A DNA stretch of 64,000 nucleotides from Thiosocius sp942490985 (GTDB lineage Bacteria > Pseudomonadota > Gammaproteobacteria > Chromatiales > Chromatiaceae): contig CALNYW010000005.1 in the NCBI GenBank assembly GCA_942490985.1, positions 186,001 to 250,000 of the forward strand, given 5' to 3'. The notes beneath the pieces were generated by a model. The model did not search any database. It was not told where the DNA came from and saw only the letters and a list, made by a program, of their open reading frames with translations. The position numbers were made by a program, and so were the translations under genes. Shown here piece by piece: positions 53,014 through 61,308 of this stretch; positions within the stretch are counted from its first letter, which is position 1; every line of letters begins with the position of its first letter.

Positions 53014-53397
53014 CTAGGTTTTATGAGCGTTGGTCTTGCCGCGCCCCTTCGGCGCGACATCGCGACATTTGGCCTCAACCTGATGCGCGATGCGCTGCAC
53101 CATGACGGCGGGCAACTGTGAGCCGTGATAGTGGACAATAGCCTGCTTGGACTCCTTTGCGTTGAATACCAGCACGTCACCGATCTTCTTCCGCTCTACA
53201 AACCACCCGGGAATCACGAGTGCGGGCTTGACGGGCACCTTCTCGCCCACGGCACTGGTGAGCCATCGAGATAGCCAAATCGATTGTCTGCGCGCCTGTT
53301 CGATCGAGTCCCGGTCAGTCCAGTTGGGAAAAACCAGCTCGCGGTCATTACAGACAACCGTTGGGCCTTCGCCCCCCACGGGCGCCTGGCGCCCCAC
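53014..53397 (-). pseudogene. NERD-like nuclease-related domain fragment
   Basis: A 127-codon frame beginning at GTG, with an in-frame stop just upstream. TVVCNDRELVFPNW, SIEQARRQSIWLSRWLTSAV GEKVPVKPALVIPGWFVER resemble the second half of a NERD (nuclease-related) domain, in which K-P-A-L-V-I-P-G-W is characteristic. The start of the domain, with its acidic catalytic residue, is missing. It is probably a gene remnant. Function assignment is by motif memory. Confidence 0.6.
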
Positions 53398-53525
53398 TCG
53401 CCCGATCCTGCCGATCCATTAGTCACGATCTAGGTGCTGGCGATCATGCGCGTTGAGAAGCACTAACGACGACCCAACCAGCATCCCACCAAGCCGCCGG
53501 GGCGTTCGATGGTTCCTAGGTCAGC

Positions 53526-53747
53526 CTAGTAAATCTTAGTCAGTGGTATCAGGCTCTGCGCTTCCATATTCATCTCGCCGCAGTGGCGGACTATCTCAGT
53601 CGATAGATCATCAAGATCAAGCGAGACACCCGGAATACGCCCTCTATCGGCCTCATACTTCGCATCTTTGGTGAAGCCGCCGGTGCTCACGTAGAGGCCC
53701 TTGTCATCTTTGTGGCGACCACCGAGAAAACTACGGAGCTCCTGCGT
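53526..53747 (-). pseudogene. Mrr-type restriction endonuclease C-terminal fragment
   Basis: Encodes ELRSFLGGRHKDDKGLYVST GGFTKDAKYEADR and SLIPLTKIY then stop, which is how Mrr-like endonucleases end (after the catalytic core, GLYVSTGGFT.EA). Upstream the frame runs into the family B element starting at 53748, so everything including the catalytic D-x-Q-x-K region is missing. It is a truncated remnant. Confidence 0.75.
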
Positions 53748-53907
53748 GTTGATTCGCACTGAAATCTGACCCCGGTTGTGCATTGAAAGATGATCCGCCA
53801 GACCTACAGCACGCGCCCGAGTGACGGGTGTTTTCTAATCCCGGCCTGGGTCAGCAATTCGATACAAATGTGCGACGCACCGGGTCAATCGAGCGTGCAA
53901 ATCAACA
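53748..53907 (+). repeat. Family B IS21-like-end element, copy 2
   Basis: 160 bp from TGTTGATTCGCACTGAAATC TGACCCC to GAGCGTGCAAATCAACA. It has two subterminal repeats (GCACTGAAATCTGACCCC and GCATTGAAAGATGATCCG) as in IS21 ends. Its left edge cuts the Mrr-type gene remnant. Confidence 0.87.
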
Positions 53908-53913
53908 GCCCGG

Positions 53914-54201
53914 ATGGGATTAGCGGCGGAGAAACTCGAAGCGGGGCGTCGGCGGGACGCAGCATTGTCAAGCACAAGTGGCTATGAAGCGGAGATCTGC
54001 TTCCCAGACAATGGACAGACCGCCGAACAGATTGTAAAAACCCAGCTTGCCGTGGCTGACTATGGGTGCATCCTTACTGACGCCGGTGTAAGGACGGATA
54101 CCCAAGCGTTTCTTCTGTTCGCAGAACTGATCAACGTCGTTCACGAGCACGCGCCGAAGAGCAAGGATCTGTTTCGTTACCGGCCCTACCGACTCAGTTG
54201 A
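53914..54201 (+). CDS. Possible small gene or remnant next to a repeat
   Basis: 95 codons from the ATG at 53914, only 6 bp after a family B element. The end (QIVKTQLAVADYGCILTDAG, VRTDTQAFLLFAELINVVHE HAPKSKDLFRYRPYR) looks like protein. An opposite-strand frame of similar length exists, so strand is uncertain. No family recognised. Its start may be lost to the element. Confidence 0.35.
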   Translation: MGLAAEKLEAGRRRDAALSSTSGYEAEICFPDNGQTAEQIVKTQLAVADYGCILTDAGVRTDTQAFLLFAELINVVHEHAPKSKDLFRYRPYRLS

Positions 54202-54237
54202 CACCGTGAAGCGATGGATAAATCCCGTCTGGAATAT

Positions 54238-54774
54238 ATGAACAGAATCACCATCTTTTTGCTCGCGTCCCTACTGGCCGGAACGGTTTGTGCCGGACAT
54301 CGACTGGGAGATATCCAACCAGGCTTTGCCTGCGTCGGGATTCCTCAGGTAGAGAGGCGCCTGGGATCAATCGAGTTGGCCGCTCAGGACAAAGATGGGG
54401 TCAGCAAATATTCGGGAAAACAGGGAGGATTCGAGGCGGTTGTCGTTTATCACTGCGATAGGGGACAACTGGCCGAGCAGGAAATCATCGTCACGACTAC
54501 TACGCAGGGTAATGCTTACCAGATTGCCAACGAACTAAGGAAAGATCTTGCCAACAACTTTGGCGAACCTATTCACGATGGACTGAATCTAAAGGCATGG
54601 AGAACGATGATGTTCGGTGTTCTGGGAGCGGATCTTGAGTACCTGACTTCCGTCGTCGTTTGGGGCAGAGAAAAAGACGATTTGATGCTGTCAGTAAGGG
54701 AAAAAGAGGACAACCTCTGGGTAATCATAATTTCTCAGGGCAGTTCAAAAATGGAATACATCCTCAATTCATAG
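54238..54774 (+). CDS. Secreted protein of unknown function
   Basis: The ATG at 54238 (MNRITIFLLASLLAGTVCAG) gives a typical signal peptide and 178 residues. The mature protein has three or four cysteines, a GDIQPGFACVGIPQVERRLG start and a NELRKDLANNFGEPIHDGLN LKAW segment, like small periplasmic proteins that recur as lone genes. No family recognised. A stop of the possible upstream gene lies 37 bp before it. Confidence 0.75.
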   Translation: MNRITIFLLASLLAGTVCAGHRLGDIQPGFACVGIPQVERRLGSIELAAQDKDGVSKYSGKQGGFEAVVVYHCDRGQLAEQEIIVTTTTQGNAYQIANELRKDLANNFGEPIHDGLNLKAWRTMMFGVLGADLEYLTSVVVWGREKDDLMLSVREKEDNLWVIIISQGSSKMEYILNS

Positions 54775-54895
54775 GCCGGGTATAGGAATGCAAGCGGATC
54801 GCTCGCTCGGAGGTTCCGTGTCGTAATGCGAATCGCTGTGAACATATTTGAAGGCCAGCGGGCTGCGCGCGGATCCGCTGCTTTCGGGCATTGGC

Positions 54896-54925
54896 ATTTT
54901 GAATCGCCGCGAGTATCGAAGAAAC
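54896..54925 (+). repeat. Family D repeat, short relic
   Basis: TTTTGAATCGCCGCGAGTAT CGAAGAAACCCACTCG corresponds to the first 30-35 bases of family D. The rest is replaced by a family C element that starts 10 bp later. Confidence 0.5.
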
Positions 54926-54934
54926 CCACTCGAC

Positions 54935-55097
54935 TGTTGAATCGCACCAGACATTGACGCGGCGGTTAGCGTTTTTTTTACATCGACGAATGACCGGCAG
55001 AGCTAGCCGGGGCATCGTGAAGTATGGCCAGTAGTCAACTGCCAGCAGGGTCAATATTCGACGCAAAACCTGGGTCAGTTTTCAGCGCAAATCAACA
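54935..55097 (+). repeat. Family C IS21-like-end element, copy 2
   Basis: About 163 bp from TGTTGAATCGCACC to CTGGGTCAGTTTTCAGCGCA AATCAACA, with the AGGGTCAATATTCGACGCAA AACCTGGGTCAG double motif of the right end. Related to 43887-44048. It lies 250 bp upstream of the membrane TIR gene. Confidence 0.78.
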
Positions 55098-55345
55098 CAA
55101 GCGACCTTGATCCCTCGAGCGCTCGCGGCGCGGGAATCCAATGAACTGATGGTCTCGATAGACCTGCGGCCGCGCAAACACTACACTCGGCGTACTCGAT
55201 TTCGACTTTGTTTTGCGGTCGTTCGACCCAGCCACCATCCGGCAGGTACTTTGCTTACGCATCGAATTGCTATTGGGACGAGGTTACGATCGATGACCCT
55301 GCCAAGAGTCACGTCGTTGGTCGGCATGCATCGCGAGTCTGCCTC

Positions 55346-57124
55346 ATGACGGCAACGCCGCCAAAGACCTCCCGGCTGATGCTGCGCCTGCTGGATCAGC
55401 GCAGCAAAGTCGATTATGTCTACGCATTCGCATTGGCGGCTTTTCCGCTGCTGCTGTCGTTGATCATGAAAGCAGTTGACGTGGACATCGGGTATCACCA
55501 CGCCCTGAATTTCACATCACTCGTCGTCATTTTGCCGGGACTGCTGTGGCTGCTGCGCTGGGCGATGGGACGAATCGTGCCGGTGCTCGAGCCGTGGCCA
55601 CCTTCCGTGCGACCGCCGATTCTGGAGTTACTCGACACCGAGGCCGGCAAGGAGAACGTCTACCAAGCACTTCGTAGCTGGGTTCTGTCACCACGAATTA
55701 CCTGGGCGGCGTTGCTCGCCGCGATCACGGTTCAGATCTTGGATATGTGGAGGCTGCTTGTAGGGCACTACCTAGGATCCTGCATGCCGGCAAACATCGA
55801 CTGGACCGTCATGTTCTACTACGACGAGATATCGATGCAGGCCAATCTTGCTTTCGTGCTTGTTGCCTACTCGGTTCAGTTTGCCGTCGTCGTCATAGCC
55901 TTTGCGATGGGCTTGTTGATGCTTGCGCACAATCTGTTTTTCCTGCGCCGCATCTATCAGCGACGGTGGGTCCCAGATGGACAAGAGGCAGACTATTTCC
56001 AGATTGATCTTACCGACGATGACCGATGCTTCGGTTTCCGCGAAGCAAACGATACGTTCAACACGCAGGTAGTGCTGCTGATGTCTGGTGGGGTCTTGAT
56101 GCTCGTGTCCCGTTTCGTGTTCGCCCCGACCTGGGAGGAGCTGGCGCAGGATCCCAACTCCATACTTCCCACCGTCGGACAGACCATTCTCGCCTTTGGA
56201 TGGGTGGCTGCACTGTTGGTCGTTGCGATGCCGGCGCTGGTCAAGCTGCTGCCGCGCCTTCCGATTGGCGGCAGTTCGCGCGCGAGTCGCACGATCACCA
56301 GCTACCTGCGTGAATTTATTTCACCGGATCGCTGGCCGTTCGGCATCAAACCCGAGACAGCGGAGGTAAGGGCATTGGCGGCAAGGTTTGCAAGCCACAG
56401 TTTTTGGCCAACCGGCAATAATCGCGGCTCCCAGCTGTTCTTTGGCGCCATCTGGATTGGCCTGGTGGTCTTCTTCACCCCGCCCACCGACAACAAGCTC
56501 TACCTGATCGCCACGTTGATCATGATGGGGGTGTTGGCCTACCACGGCAGGAATTTCCTGTTCCGACTGATGAACTCCTCGCTGGGTTACGTCGACAAGA
56601 GCCTCGTCGAGCCTCCGCAGGGTGAGCAACCCTATGTACGAATGCCCGGTGCGAAGCTGGACACTGGCGTCTTTATTAGTTATCGCCGCTCCGATACCGC
56701 AGCCTACACCGGCCGTCTGTACGACTACCTGACCGACCATTTCCATCGTGATTTGATCTTTGTCGATCTGGACAACATCGTCGCCGGCGACAGACTTCCC
56801 GACGTGCTGGATAAGGCGCTTTCGACAAGCTCGGTGATGCTGGTCATGATTGGCCCGACTTGGTCGACGAGCAAAGGCCTGGATGGAAAACCGCGGCTGA
56901 TGAACGCAGATGACTGGGTGCGAATTGAGGTAGCGACTGCGCTCAAACGTGACATCAAGGTTGTGCCGGTTTTGGTCGGCGGTGCCCAGATGCCGCAGGC
57001 CGAAGACCTGCCGGCGGAACTTTACGATCTACAGTACCGCCATGCACACGAAATCTCAGACAATCGTTGGGATCACGATGCCAAACTGTTGATGGAAGCC
57101 TTGCGGCATACCCTGAGATCGTGA
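55346..57124 (+). CDS. Polytopic membrane protein with C-terminal TIR domain
   Basis: The ATG at 55346 (MTATPPKTSRLMLRLLDQRS) gives 592 residues; the frame is open upstream but without protein character. Residues 1-430 contain about seven hydrophobic helices (YAFALAAFPLLLSLIMKAV, LAFVLVAYSVQFAVVVIAFA MGLLML, LFFGAIWIGLVVFF). Residues about 440-590 are a TIR domain: GVFISYRRSDTAAYTGRLYD YL, IFVDLDNIVAGD, VMLVMIGPTW and NADDWVRIEVATALKR with the W-x-x-x-E glutamate. The FISYRRSD start is typical of bacterial signalling TIRs. The topology puts the TIR in the cytoplasm. It is a lone gene, probably a membrane-damage or stress sensor. Confidence 0.85.
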   Translation: MTATPPKTSRLMLRLLDQRSKVDYVYAFALAAFPLLLSLIMKAVDVDIGYHHALNFTSLVVILPGLLWLLRWAMGRIVPVLEPWPPSVRPPILELLDTEAGKENVYQALRSWVLSPRITWAALLAAITVQILDMWRLLVGHYLGSCMPANIDWTVMFYYDEISMQANLAFVLVAYSVQFAVVVIAFAMGLLMLAHNLFFLRRIYQRRWVPDGQEADYFQIDLTDDDRCFGFREANDTFNTQVVLLMSGGVLMLVSRFVFAPTWEELAQDPNSILPTVGQTILAFGWVAALLVVAMPALVKLLPRLPIGGSSRASRTITSYLREFISPDRWPFGIKPETAEVRALAARFASHSFWPTGNNRGSQLFFGAIWIGLVVFFTPPTDNKLYLIATLIMMGVLAYHGRNFLFRLMNSSLGYVDKSLVEPPQGEQPYVRMPGAKLDTGVFISYRRSDTAAYTGRLYDYLTDHFHRDLIFVDLDNIVAGDRLPDVLDKALSTSSVMLVMIGPTWSTSKGLDGKPRLMNADDWVRIEVATALKRDIKVVPVLVGGAQMPQAEDLPAELYDLQYRHAHEISDNRWDHDAKLLMEALRHTLRS

Positions 57125-57239
57125 CCTGTGCCTTGAAAAAACTCCATCGATTGGAATTCCTTAAAGTTCCTTGGCGTTTGTTGAAGCATCATCGGCATGC
57201 CGAGCCGCGTGTTGACAGTACGAACAACATTTTGCTCGC

Positions 57240-57333
57240 TATTCCAGTCGCACCGACGATTGGCCCTCGAGCATTTGGCCCTGCGCCAGCAGCTCGCAAT
57301 GCTCAAGCCGTCGGTGAAACGCCCTTATGCGTA
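57240..57333 (+). pseudogene. Integrase-core transposase head fragment
   Basis: Encodes LFQSHRRLALEHLALRQQLA MLKPSVKRP followed by a stop. ALE.LALRQQLA.LK...KRP is the very common N-terminal motif of a group of rve-type (DDE integrase core) transposases. Only about 30 codons survive, between the TIR gene and a family B element. Confidence 0.5.
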
Positions 57334-57406
57334 GACACCGACCGTGCTGCCTGCCTCGGAAAAGAGCGAGGAGGAAGTTCTTCTTATCAGCGTCGAAACC
57401 CCGCCC

Positions 57407-57567
57407 TGTTGATTTGCACTGAAAGCTGACCCAGGATTTGCATTGAAAGATGACCCGCCGGGACTACAGCAAAGGCCCGAGTGACGGTTGTTTTCGGATC
57501 CTAGTCTGGGCCAGCAATTCGATACAAATGTGCGAAACGCTGGATCAATCGAGTGTGCAAATCAACA
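57407..57567 (+). repeat. Family B IS21-like-end element, copy 3
   Basis: 161 bp with perfect 12-base ends (GTTGATTTGCAC and GTGCAAATCAAC; right end CGAGTGTGCAAATCAACA). Inside are GCATTGAAAGATGACCCGCC, GGGACTACAGC and GGGCCAGCAATTCGATACAA. It lies 176 bp before the GMC oxidoreductase start. Confidence 0.9.
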
Positions 57568-57640
57568 CCCAACCCACTGATCCCGTGGGCAGGCCGGACT
57601 CACTGCTTCATACTCGTCTGAGTGCTTTCGGAACATCAGG
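57568..57640 (+). repeat. Family D repeat, partial copy
   Basis: CCCAACCCACTGATCCCGTG GGC, then ACTGCTTCATACTCGTCTGA GTGC and a GGAACATCAGGCC block, correspond to the middle of family D. It directly abuts the family B element, another case of one element inserted into or recombined with another. Confidence 0.6.
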
Positions 57641-57742
57641 CCGATTTTTGGCGCCATCCAAGGATACCCCTCCGGTACCTCTTATTTGCTGGCACTGAAC
57701 TTGCCTTTCGTTACCCCAAGACTTTCAAGAGGAGCGCAGAAC

Positions 57743-59404
57743 ATGGCCTTTCATAGCAACTACGTGAATCTGGTCACGGAGAGACCTCAGGCCCACACTC
57801 GCCTGATCCGCGACTACGACGGTAGCAACCGAGATTTCGATTACATCATCGTCGGCTCGGGCATGGGAGGCGGGCTGCTGGCCGATGACTTGGCCGATCG
57901 ATTAGGGGGCAGCCGACGCATTTTGGTGCTGGATGCGGGCTCCTTCATCTATCCCACGCATGTTTACAACATCAGCCGCATCCCCAACGGCGCGGTCGCC
58001 AATCACTTTGGCGTGGACAATTTCCAGCAGGCGCCCAATGATCAAGAATTCCTCGGCAGCAAACCACAATTTGCGCTGGGCGGGCGTTCGGTGTTCTGGT
58101 CTGGGCTGATTCCGCAGGCACAGGCTTGGGAGATGGAATTCTTTCCCGATCAGGTGCGCGCCGATCTGACAAACACCTTTTTCGACCTGGCCGCCGATCG
58201 CATGAACGAGTCGATCTCACTCGGTAGCAAGGCCAAGCAACTGGTCGAACACTTTCGCAATAGCTCGCTCAACGATGACTTTGAGATCCAGGAGACACCC
58301 AGGGCGCTGCACCAGCCCTACCTGCATGCCGATGGGACGCCGCGTGACCAGTTCATCACCGAACCGACCGGGGTATTCAACACCGCCGAACTGCTGATCA
58401 ATCAGATAGGCCTGACGCCCGGGGCCGATCAAAACGGGCCAGGCCTGTTCGTCAGGCTGAACAGCTTTGTCGAGTCGATCAACGATGTGCCGTTCGGCTG
58501 GTATGCAGTGAATGCCACCGACACGGTCAGCGGCCAACCAGTGACCTTTTATACCCCGAAGGTGATCATCGCCGCCGGTTCCATGGAGAGCCCCAAGCTG
58601 ATCAATCGATCGTCTGTCTACCCGCAGTTGCCCGATCCCATCCGTGGCCTCGTCGGCTTCGGTCTGACCGATCACCCGGTCAGCGCCGAGTCGCAGGCCT
58701 ATGTGTCATCGCTGGGCGACATCCCGCTGAGCCGCGCCGATCATGCAAAGATAGTCTTCTATTCGCGCGGCCGGCACGATCCCAGCGGCCATGTGACCTT
58801 CCCGTTCAACATCGAGATGAACATCAACCACGAGTACTGGCATTTGCGCAATAACGATCCTTCTGCCGAACCGGTACCGGACAACACCGCCAAGACGCGT
58901 GTCGACATCAAGTTCAGCTTTGGTAACTGCCTGGATGACTACAACGGCATCTTCTCGCACGCCAACGACGGCTACACGCCATACGTGCGCTTCAAACGCT
59001 TTTCCTACCTGGAAGATCTGCTGCATGCGCGCTTCCCGGCCCTGGCGGGTTGGCACAAGAGCCAGCAGGACTTCTTCAATCTGCTCAACGGCACCCGCGA
59101 CCGGGTGTTTGGCGAGTTCAATGGATTGCAGTGGATCACCGGTCCCTACGGCGACGGCTCGGGCCAACAGTGGCCATTCGGCTGGGGCACCGTACACCAC
59201 GCCTGCGGTACCCTTCGCATGCCTTGGAAATCCAGCCGCAATGCCGCCTTCAACCAACAATCGGTGGTCGATGAGAACCTCAAAGTGCAGGGTTCAAACG
59301 GGCTGTACGTGTGCGATATGTCGGTGATGCCATTCAGCACCGCGGCCAACCCGATGCGTTCACTAGCCGGGCTGGCACTACGCTTGTCGAAACACTTGGG
59401 CTGA
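57743..59404 (+). CDS. GMC family FAD-dependent oxidoreductase
   Basis: The ATG at 57743 (MAFHSNYVNLVTERPQAH) follows a good AGAGGAG ribosome site and gives 553 residues. The FAD dinucleotide-binding fold is DFDYIIVGSGMGGGLLADDL ADRLGG...ILVLDAG. ALGGRSVFWSGL corresponds to the GMC signature, and the C-terminal domain has HHACGTLRMP and LYVCDMSVMPFSTAANPMRS LAGLALRLSKHL. The active-site His is in VHHACGT. It oxidises an alcohol or similar substrate, which is unknown. No signal peptide. Confidence 0.93.
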   Translation: MAFHSNYVNLVTERPQAHTRLIRDYDGSNRDFDYIIVGSGMGGGLLADDLADRLGGSRRILVLDAGSFIYPTHVYNISRIPNGAVANHFGVDNFQQAPNDQEFLGSKPQFALGGRSVFWSGLIPQAQAWEMEFFPDQVRADLTNTFFDLAADRMNESISLGSKAKQLVEHFRNSSLNDDFEIQETPRALHQPYLHADGTPRDQFITEPTGVFNTAELLINQIGLTPGADQNGPGLFVRLNSFVESINDVPFGWYAVNATDTVSGQPVTFYTPKVIIAAGSMESPKLINRSSVYPQLPDPIRGLVGFGLTDHPVSAESQAYVSSLGDIPLSRADHAKIVFYSRGRHDPSGHVTFPFNIEMNINHEYWHLRNNDPSAEPVPDNTAKTRVDIKFSFGNCLDDYNGIFSHANDGYTPYVRFKRFSYLEDLLHARFPALAGWHKSQQDFFNLLNGTRDRVFGEFNGLQWITGPYGDGSGQQWPFGWGTVHHACGTLRMPWKSSRNAAFNQQSVVDENLKVQGSNGLYVCDMSVMPFSTAANPMRSLAGLALRLSKHLG

Positions 59405-59449
59405 GGGGTACATCCAATGTCCAGGCGGCTGAGGCTGATATTGGAGAGC

Positions 59450-59767
59450 CGGAGAAAGGCAGTCGACGGCGATTACGTGTTCCTCGGTCAAGTTTGGCGG
59501 CCACAAGTCGATCAAGAACAACGGCGCTTTGGAGGCGGCGTTCGAGAGGGCTGGATTGGATTTGTCGTCCCATAACCTCCGAAGACATTTGCTACCCGTC
59601 TACTCAGTCGAGGTGCCGCGATTACCGATGTTCAGCAACTGCTAGGTCATGCATCGGCCAAGACGACTGAGAGAGCCGATACCGCATTCGTCAGGAATGA
59701 GCGGTTCAAGCAGACGATCGCTCTACTCGACGAGACCACGCCGACCGAGCTAACCGTAGTCAAGTGA
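59450..59767 (+). pseudogene. Tyrosine recombinase (integrase) C-terminal relic
   Basis: FGGHKSIKNNGALEAAFERA GLDLSSHNLRRH, a 1-base frameshift, then TFATRLLSRGAAITDVQQLL GHASAKTTER and VRNERFKQTIALLDE up to a TGA. This is the H-x-x-R / H-A-S-A-K-T-T-E-R-Y box region of tyrosine recombinases, but the catalytic Tyr codon is gone (ERADTAF in place of ERYAHF) and the N-terminal half is missing. It is a dead integrase, suggesting an old integrated element here. Confidence 0.82.
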
Positions 59768-59895
59768 GTGGATCAGAGCCAGGTCCCGCCTTATCGCAGA
59801 TCCCGGATTCCCCGAAACACTGGAGAAATGTCAATGTAAGAATTTCTTGTTATGCTAATTTGCACACTTAATCTTTGTCATGCAGTACCGACGAG

Positions 59896-60162
59896 ATGAA
59901 ATTACTGACGATCATAGGCGCCTTGCTTCTTGCGCAAATAACCTATGCGGGTGACGCATCAACCTTTGCGACACCCAAGTATCCCCCGGCTGACGACGAT
60001 TCGAAGGCTATCTCGGCGAGAGCCACTGAGCGATCTGCAAACAGCCGGTTTCCCAGTGATGATAGCTCGAAGCCTCTGTGGATCGAGCGAGATCTTCGTT
60101 TTGATTACCGACCGACCGACTTTGTGTCAGATCACGGACAGTATCGACCCGGTCACTGGTAA
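59896..60162 (+). CDS. Small secreted protein, unknown
   Basis: The ATG at 59896 (MKLLTIIGALLLAQITYAG) gives a signal peptide of about 19 residues and 88 residues in total. The mature part is polar, with Asp/Ser-rich stretches (PPADDDSKAISARATERSAN) and no cysteine. An alternative ATG 7 codons upstream is possible. No family recognised. It is bounded downstream by a family B element. Confidence 0.55.
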   Translation: MKLLTIIGALLLAQITYAGDASTFATPKYPPADDDSKAISARATERSANSRFPSDDSSKPLWIERDLRFDYRPTDFVSDHGQYRPGHW

Positions 60163-60226
60163 TCCTCTGGCGACGCGGAACGAGAGCAATGTTTTCGCGT
60201 CTCTAGCCACCTCGTAGCATCCCGCA

Positions 60227-60387
60227 TGTTGATTTGCACTGAAAACTGACCCGGGACTGGCATCCAAAGTTGCCCCATCGGAACTACAGCAAGCATCAGA
60301 GTTACGGGAATTTTTTGATCCTGGTCTGGGTCAGCGATCCGATGCAAATGCGTGAAGCACTGGATCAATCGAGCGTGCAAATCAACA
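60227..60387 (+). repeat. Family B IS21-like-end element, copy 4
   Basis: 161 bp with perfect 12-base ends (GTTGATTTGCAC and GTGCAAATCAAC) and subterminal GCACTGAAAACTGACCCGGG and GGCATCCAAAGTTGCCCC repeats. It shares CGGAACTACAGCAAGC and TCCTGGTCTGGGTCAGCGAT with the others. Confidence 0.9.
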
Positions 60388-60520
60388 GAGATGCATAACC
60401 CGATACGAGCAGCGCAGACTGGGCACGTTTCAGGTCGGGCAAGACAACGTCTTCAACCTTGCCCGCGTCCAGATTAAGCGGAAAGCGGTGCCCGTCCGGC
60501 CAACTCAACCCTGCACTCAT
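60388..60520 (-). pseudogene. 45-codon gene head cut by a family B element
   Basis: The minus-strand frame from the ATG ending at 60520 reads MSAGLSWPDGHRFPLNLDAG KVEDVVLPDLKRAQSALLVS GYASL, convincing protein, then passes into the family B element. It resembles the N-terminus of some phospholipase D-like or restriction-associated proteins, but I cannot assign it with confidence. The body is lost. Confidence 0.5.
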
Positions 60521-60653
60521 CCCAATCGAAGCCGGTGCCTAGTGCCCAATCGATCATAGATTTATATTGTCTTCATATACATGGTCAGACAACACAACAA
60601 GCACTGCACCCGACCGACATGTTGGCCGATCAACACACCAATCGGTTTTCCGG

Positions 60654-60875
60654 ACCGCCGCGAAAATCGAAGCGATCCACTCGCTTCTCCTACGCACTCC
60701 TAACACCCTGATTTGCGCAGGTCTCTGGTTTTGCCCGCAACTTAACACCCTCATTTCTCAGACTTTTGGAAGGCTAACCCCTTGAGCCACCGTCCCAGGA
60801 AAGGGTTCGGCCAGGAGTGTTGCCCGGTGAGATGTTTCTGCGGATTACGCGGAGTTAGAAACGTGGGAATGGGTG
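60654..60875 (+). repeat. Family D intergenic repeat, copy 5
   Basis: Starts CCGCCGCGAAAATCGAAGCG ATCC, diverges in the centre (about 60 bp of unlike sequence), then resumes CTTGAGCCACCGTCCCAGGA AAGGGTTCGGCCAGGAGTGT TGCCCGGTG and CTGCGGATTACGCGGAGTTA GAAA. It lies upstream of the intact tumEA operon. Confidence 0.75.
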
Positions 60876-60988
60876 CTATCGACGATGTCGATGACAGCTT
60901 TCTTTGGGGCTCGTTCACATCCTCCGCACGGGTCAAATAACCGCGAACAGCGTCGCGCAATAGGCCATCATTCAACTGTTGCCATTCT

Positions 60989-61024
60989 TGACAACACGAA
61001 AGAGTGTTGTCACAATTGACAACA
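60989..61024 (+). promoter_or_regulatory. Operator region of the tumEA operon
   Basis: TGACAACAC (60989-60997) and GTGTTGTCA (61004-61012) form a perfect 9-base inverted repeat with a 6-base spacer. A third half-site (TTGACAACA) overlaps the start codon at 61024. There is no Shine-Dalgarno sequence in front of the ATG. Repression by the HTH partner protein is expected, and leaderless translation is possible. Confidence 0.65.
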
Positions 61025-61308
61025 TGAAAGCTGGACTCATCCACCGCTTCAAAAACATCACGCCAGAGGGCGACATCATTGAAGCAGTCATCTGGAAGTT
61101 ACCGAACCCGGTCAAACCCTCAGAGCATCTGTACAAGTATCGTATGGTCTATGTGGTGAACGGCAAGCGCGTGGTCGGCTTCGACAATGAGCGTGGCAAG
61201 GGTGATCACTGCCACCTTGACGGGATTGAGCAGACTTACAACTTCACGACTGTTGACCAATTGATGGCCGACTTCATCGCTGAGATCGAAAAACGGAGGA
61301 AGCAATGA
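61024..61308 (+). CDS. tumE: TumE-type toxin (DUF6516 family)
   Basis: 94 residues from the ATG at 61024 (MKAGLIHRFKNITPEGDIIE AVIWKLP). YKYRMVYVVNGKRVVGFDNE RGKGDHCHLDG, then TVDQLMADFIAEIEKRRKQ, match the TumE/DUF6516 toxin family, in which the D-N-E-R-G-K-G-D-H-x-H motif is characteristic. Its stop overlaps the start of the HTH partner (ATGA). Its mode of action is not established in detail. A dead copy is at 47967-48071. Confidence 0.85.
   Translation: MKAGLIHRFKNITPEGDIIEAVIWKLPNPVKPSEHLYKYRMVYVVNGKRVVGFDNERGKGDHCHLDGIEQTYNFTTVDQLMADFIAEIEKRRKQ

Noticed and set aside
53968..54204. 78-codon minus-strand frame overlapping the small plus-strand gene
   Set aside because: It starts at GTG with no ribosome site and lies antisense to an equally plausible plus-strand frame; neither is secure.
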